NCBI RefSeq assembly: GCF_003545695.1
Contig: NZ_QUZZ01000002.1
Coordinates: 372,001 to 436,000, forward strand
Length of the DNA: 64,000 bases
Reading direction: 5' to 3'
Origin: Taibaiella helva
Lineage (GTDB): Bacteria; Bacteroidota; Bacteroidia; Chitinophagales; Chitinophagaceae
Under the pieces are notes generated by a model. It ran no database searches and had not been told where the DNA came from. It saw nothing but the letters and a program-made list of their open reading frames with translations. A program made the translations under genes and the position numbers. This document shows positions 62,159 to 64,000 of this stretch, piece after piece; position 1 is the stretch's first letter, and every line of letters begins with the position of its first letter.

Positions 62159-64000
62159 TTACTTTGAACGGGTCAGCTTCACGGTCTTCAGCAGGTGTCC
62201 TTTGCTATCGGAAAGCTGCAGCAGGTATAGCCCTTCAGGATAAGCGCCGATGTCTATGGTGCTGGTCTCATCCATTTCCAGGAGCTTTCTGCCGTCGATG
62301 CTGCTCAGCCTGATCTGCAGCTTCACCGGGCTGCTGATGTGCACGATCTTGCTCGAAGGATTAGGATACACTTGTATTTTATCTGCTATGGATTTAGACC
62401 CGCCGATGCCCAGCGTAGGGACTTGCAACGCTGCAGAAGTGCCGCTGCAGCCGAAGACGTCGGTAACCTTAACGGTATAGTCACCCGTAGCGCTTACCGT
62501 ATAGCTGGCGCTGGTGGCGCCGGCCAAAGGTTGACCATCCCGGTACCATTGGTAGCTGCTGAAAGTCCCCGTGGTTAAGGTGTTTCCGGTCTGGCTGATC
62601 ACCGGTGCCGGCGCTGTCCTCACGGTTATGGTCCGCCATACGGTATCGGTGCCGCCGCAGGCTGCGATGGCCACAACACCTATGGTCCCGCCGCTGCCGT
62701 TGGTGGTTACGGCAATGGTATCGGCAACACTGGCGCCGCTCCATCCCGCAGGAAGGATCCAGGTGTAGGAAGCCGCTCCGGGTGCTGCTTCTGTACGGAA
62801 GCTGGCCGTTGTTGCGTCGGCGCACAACATAGTATCGCCGGTGATGGTACCGGGAAGGGCTATGCTACAGTCGCTGAATTTAGAAAGGAAGACATCGTGC
62901 ATGCCGGCATTGGTATTGCCCGCGCTCCACAAGGGCTGATAGCTGTTGGGTGTAGTAACCTCGGCATTGGGGCCTGCAGAGTTGGCGATATAGATATTGC
63001 CGAAAGCGTCGCAGCTGATGTCGCCACCGGCGCTGTTGGGACCATAGAAGCTGATGTATCCGCCGATCTGTGCGCCGCCGGCCCCGCCGAAATAAGTGCC
63101 CCAGAGCCTGTTGCCCGAAGTGTTCAGCTTGGCCAGGAAGACGGTGTATCCGCCCGAAAGAATATCCTCCTGGTAAGCGCCGGGCGTGCTGATCCCGTCA
63201 GGGCTGTTGGTGAAGCCATACAGCACCACGTTGCCGGTTGCATCGCGACCGAGGATGCCGCCCCTGTAATTGTACCATTCTTCTCCTTCGCCGCCGTAAT
63301 AGGTAGCCCATTGGCGGGCGCCGCTGCTGTTGAATTTAGCGACGAAGAAATCGTTGCCGCCGGCCAGCGTATCCTGGAAACTGTTGGGGCTGCTGATGCC
63401 CGTAGCGCTTTTGGTCATGCCTGCGAGGAACACATTGTCATCGGCATCGGTGACCACGCTTCCGCCCATTTCGGTGCTTTCGCCACCGTAATAGGTAGCC
63501 CAGAGCAGCTGGCCCTGGCTGTCGAACTTAGCCAGGTAGGCATCGTCAGTGCCGCTGAGCGTTGTCTGGAAGCTACCGGGCGTGGCAATGCCGGTAAGGC
63601 TTTCGGTACGCCCGGAGAGATAGACATTTCCGGCGGCATCACACGCCAACGGATCAAAACCAACATAATTCTGCTCACTGCCTTCGCCGCCGAAGAACGT
63701 ACCCCAGAGCCGGTTGCCGGCACTGTCGTACTTCATCAGGAAAGCGTCCATGCCTCCGGTAACGGTATCCTTGTAAGTTCCGGGCGTGCCGAACACCGCA
63801 TTCTGCCCCGAATAGGCATTGCCGGTGAGGTACAGGTTACCGGAAAGATCGCATTGGATCGCCGCTGTACGGTAAAGAAATTCGATATAGCCGGGCAGGC
63901 CCCTGGTCCAGCTGAGCTGTCCGGCGCCGTTGAACTTGGCGATCATCGTATCGGCCATAATAAAGATGTTGCCATAGGGATCGCAGCTGAGATTGGGTAC
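62159..64000 (-). CDS. SBBP-repeat (beta-propeller) protein with T9SS type A sorting domain, 5' end outside the window
   Basis: At least 613 residues; the frame stays open to the right edge and the amino acids there (VPNLSCDPYGNIFIM) fit another repeat unit, so the N-terminus is missing. About seven SBBP-type units are visible, each built as AGNVYLSG...PGSFQ...DAYLAKFDSQGQLLWATYYGG. A PKD/Ig-like region follows (about 380-500 from the edge, PGAASYTWILPAGWSG, SYQWYRDGQPLAG), then a T9SS type A domain (VYPNPSSKIVHIS...GLYLLQLSDSKGHLLKTVK). It is likely a surface or secreted repeat protein; its ligand is unknown. Confidence 0.9.
   Translation of the reverse strand, partial: VPNLSCDPYGNIFIMADTMIAKFNGAGQLSWTRGLPGYIEFLYRTAAIQCDLSGNLYLTGNAYSGQNAVFGTPGTYKDTVTGGMDAFLMKYDSAGNRLWGTFFGGEGSEQNYVGFDPLACDAAGNVYLSGRTESLTGIATPGSFQTTLSGTDDAYLAKFDSQGQLLWATYYGGESTEMGGSVVTDADDNVFLAGMTKSATGISSPNSFQDTLAGGNDFFVAKFNSSGARQWATYYGGEGEEWYNYRGGILGRDATGNVVLYGFTNSPDGISTPGAYQEDILSGGYTVFLAKLNTSGNRLWGTYFGGAGGAQIGGYISFYGPNSAGGDISCDAFGNIYIANSAGPNAEVTTPNSYQPLWSAGNTNAGMHDVFLSKFSDCSIALPGTITGDTMLCADATTASFRTEAAPGAASYTWILPAGWSGASVADTIAVTTNGSGGTIGVVAIAACGGTDTVWRTITVRTAPAPVISQTGNTLTTGTFSSYQWYRDGQPLAGATSASYTVSATGDYTVKVTDVFGCSGTSAALQVPTLGIGGSKSIADKIQVYPNPSSKIVHISSPVKLQIRLSSIDGRKLLEMDETSTIDIGAYPEGLYLLQLSDSKGHLLKTVKLTRSK

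Overview
The window is a chromosomal segment of a Bacteroidota bacterium, most likely family Chitinophagaceae (inference). Reasons: eight type IX secretion (T9SS) cargo proteins with C-terminal sorting domains, promoters of the TTG-N19/21-TAnnTTTG type with very short leaders, DUF2027/Smr and CcmD-family proteins typical of the phylum, and roughly 50% G+C. No rRNA, tRNA, CRISPR array, insertion sequence or phage module was seen.

Layout. 0-9 kb: the 5' end of an exported gene; a cobalamin riboswitch leading into a DUF4465 T9SS protein; a DUF2027/Smr protein; a lipoprotein; an AraC regulator; glutamate dehydrogenase behind the cytochrome c biogenesis pair ccmC-ccmD; a DUF6194 protein and small secreted proteins. 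9-16 kb: a reprolysin-like T9SS metalloprotease, an FMN reductase and an M1 aminopeptidase lipoprotein. 15.8-19.5 kb: a compact operon of a pyridine nucleotide-disulfide oxidoreductase, egtB and egtD, which points to ergothioneine-type thiol-histidine synthesis with a possible dedicated reductase. 19.5-28 kb: exported proteins of unknown role, a transglutaminase-like protein, a di-heme cytochrome c peroxidase and a purple-acid-phosphatase-like T9SS protein.

28-37 kb: the most distinctive region, a minus-strand operon of a GT-B-like protein, an SpsF-type cytidylyltransferase, a split transketolase, a class III (GSA-type) aminotransferase, an SDR, a KdsC-like phosphatase fused to a NeuB-type synthase, a translationally coupled fatty acid hydroxylase, and finally an SMR membrane protein. 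Together these could make, activate and perhaps mount an unusual amino-2-ulosonic acid on a surface glycan or lipid.

37-48 kb: an alkaline-phosphatase-superfamily protein, a flavin dehydrogenase, a small gene whose promoter contains a 20-bp palindrome, an orphan OmpR-type regulator, a non-coding repeat island, a PKD-domain T9SS protein, and two paralogous TPR-histidine kinase/LuxR regulator pairs arranged tail to tail. 48-64 kb: two paralogous T9SS type B proteins, type A T9SS proteins (one cut by the right edge), a third LuxR-type regulator, a Crp/Fnr regulator, and single-copy accessory enzymes (SnoaL-like, GNAT, HAD, CAT-like, YdeI-like, degenerate GIY-YIG).

Start codons were moved inward from the longest reading frame where a signal peptide, a promoter or an overlap indicated it.
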